From Clavibacter michiganensis (GTDB taxonomy: Bacteria > Actinomycetota > Actinomycetes > Actinomycetales > Microbacteriaceae), in the NCBI GenBank assembly GCA_002150995.1, contig MDHJ01000001.1, positions 1,116,001 to 1,180,000 on the forward strand: a stretch of 64,000 nt of DNA. Reading direction: 5' to 3'. Position 1 is the first letter of the stretch, and every line of letters begins with the position of its first letter. The notes under the pieces are model-generated. The model worked only from the letters and a program-made list of their open reading frames with translations, searched no databases and was not told the DNA's origin. Of the stretch, positions 62,122 through 64,000 are shown in pieces. A program made the translations under genes and the position numbers.

Positions 62122-62591
62122 CCGACAGCGCCCCCGCCCCCGTGCCCGCGGAGCGCCCCGCCGCCAAGAAGGACGTCTTCTCCCGCATCCTCGTGGCCGG
62201 CGCCGTGCTCGCCCTCGCCATCGCGGTGGTGGGCGGCATCGTCGGCTTCGCGGTCGACGGCGGCCGCGGGCTCCTCAGCGCCGTCATCGGCAGCGCCATG
62301 GCGCTCGTGTTCCTCGGCCTGACGGCGGGCAGCATCCTGTTCGCGAACCGGTTCCAGTCCTCGCCGATCTACCCCACGCTGTTCTTCTCCGTCGTGCTCG
62401 GCGCGTGGCTGCTGAAGTTCGTCGTGTTCCTGGCCATCACGCTCGCGCTCAAGGAGCAGCCCTGGATCAACCTGGTGGTGCTCTTCGTGACCGTCATCGT
62501 GGGCGTCGTGGGCGCGCTGGTGGTGGACATGATCGTCATCACCAAGGCGCGCGTGGGCTACGTCAGCGACGCCCACCTGCCCGGGCGCTAG
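62118..62591 (+). CDS. AtpI-like small membrane protein upstream of the ATP synthase operon
   Basis: 157 residues with four transmembrane helices (VAGAVLALAIAVVGGIVGFA first). In actinobacteria a small membrane protein between the MraY-like gene and atpB is commonly annotated as AtpI or hypothetical; AtpI is thought to assist c-ring assembly. Sequence similarity to AtpI is weak by eye, so this is mainly by context. Its ATG overlaps the stop of the WecA-like gene (ATGA), so it is read with it and not directly with atpB, from which it is separated by 183 bases. Confidence 0.8.
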   Translation: MTDSAPAPVPAERPAAKKDVFSRILVAGAVLALAIAVVGGIVGFAVDGGRGLLSAVIGSAMALVFLGLTAGSILFANRFQSSPIYPTLFFSVVLGAWLLKFVVFLAITLALKEQPWINLVVLFVTVIVGVVGALVVDMIVITKARVGYVSDAHLPGR

Positions 62592-62774
62592 GCGCCCCGC
62601 CCGACCGCTCCGCGCCGCGGACGCGATTAGTCAGGGCACCCTCATTGTTGATAGTCTCTCTCGTGACGATTCCCGTCGGGCCGTGCCCAGAACCACCTCA
62701 CGCCGGCGTCTTCTCACCCCATCCGTTCGTCGCCGCGAGAGCTCGCGCTCCACGCCCCGAAACAGGAGATAGCG
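62592..62774 (+). promoter_or_regulatory. Untranslated region and probable promoter of the atp operon
   Basis: GATAGT (62650-62655) with TTAGTC (62627-62632) 17 bases upstream is a candidate promoter, though the -35 match is weak. A GTG at 62663 lies at the expected transcript start and opens a 51-codon reading frame ending at 62818, overlapping the start of atpB in another frame; whether it is translated is unknown. AGGAG at 62764-62768 is the atpB ribosome site. Confidence 0.5.
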
Positions 62775-63873
<1,099 letters not shown>

Positions 63874-63884
63874 GGGACACGCAC

Positions 63885-64000
63885 ATGCTCACGCCCCACA
63901 ACGTGATGGCGGCAGGTGAAGAAGCGCCGAGCATCCTCCTTCCCGCGGTCTACGACATCGTGTGGTCGGCGGTCGTGTTCGTCGTCCTCCTGCTCGTCAT
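63885..64000 (+). CDS. atpF: ATP synthase F0 subunit b, 3'-truncated by the window
   Basis: Only the first 38 codons are present: a short polar start (MLTPHNVMAAGEE), then PAVYDIVWSAVVFVVLLLV, the beginning of the single membrane helix of the peripheral stalk b subunit. Position after atpE fits the standard atpBEFHAGDC order. Confidence 0.9.
   Translation, partial: MLTPHNVMAAGEEAPSILLPAVYDIVWSAVVFVVLLLV

Overview
The window reads as a stretch of core chromosome from a very high-G+C Gram-positive actinobacterium, most likely a Microbacteriaceae member close to Clavibacter. This rests on gene order (serA-leuB-ilvE-FAH-gltX; argS-lmeA-lysA-hom-thrC-thrB-rho-prfA-prmC-tsaC-wecA-atp operon), a Rho factor with a very long Arg/Asp/Gln-rich insertion, an LAxTG (sortase E type) surface protein and frequent GTG starts. 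The genus is inferred from recalled synteny and was not checked by search.

Layout. 1-10.6 kb: 3'-part of serA, a TetR/MFS efflux pair, then leuB, ilvE, a FAH hydrolase, a lipoprotein, gltX and a thioredoxin-reductase-like enzyme. 10.7-19.5 kb: tRNA-Gln with a GIY-YIG nuclease-like accessory gene, two tandem paralogous aldo/keto reductases, a TetR/SDR pair with visible operators, a third aldo/keto reductase flanked by short tandem repeats, TerC behind a probable manganese riboswitch, and tRNA-Glu. 19.6-31.7 kb: S51-like peptidase, ung, acetyltransferase, CPBP protease, epimerase, ribulose monophosphate genes hxlA-hxlB with a divergent kinase-like LuxR regulator, a cell-wall 5'-nucleotidase, an amidase and a TauE/SafE permease. 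31.8-46.4 kb: a siderophore-interacting flavoprotein with probable iron boxes, a three-gene overlapping reductase operon, enoyl-CoA hydratase, arginase family, PspA plus TPM-domain envelope proteins, an antitoxin-like protein with a 2'-5' RNA ligase-like protein, tRNA-Arg, a pdxH-like gene, a C26 amidotransferase and a transglutaminase. 46.7-64 kb: argS, lmeA-like gene, the lysine/threonine operon, rho, prfA, prmC, tsaC, a WecA-like transferase and the start of the ATP synthase operon, which runs off the window in atpF.

How genes work together: serA, leuB, ilvE, lysA, hom, thrC and thrB make amino acids; gltX, argS, three tRNAs, prfA, prmC and tsaC serve translation; TetR, DtxR-type, LuxR-type and riboswitch controls sit directly beside their probable targets.

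Two window-wide observations matter for anyone using this annotation. First, at least eleven frame breaks occur inside otherwise intact genes, all equivalent to one missing base, mostly in G/C runs and several in core biosynthetic genes. These look like sequence errors, and the broken genes are annotated here as single genes across the break. Second, many genes lack a Shine-Dalgarno sequence but carry a TAnnnT-type hexamer ending six or seven bases before the start codon, the signature of leaderless transcripts; I used it to choose several starts. I see no CRISPR array, prophage, transposon or large gene cluster; the accessory content is single genes.
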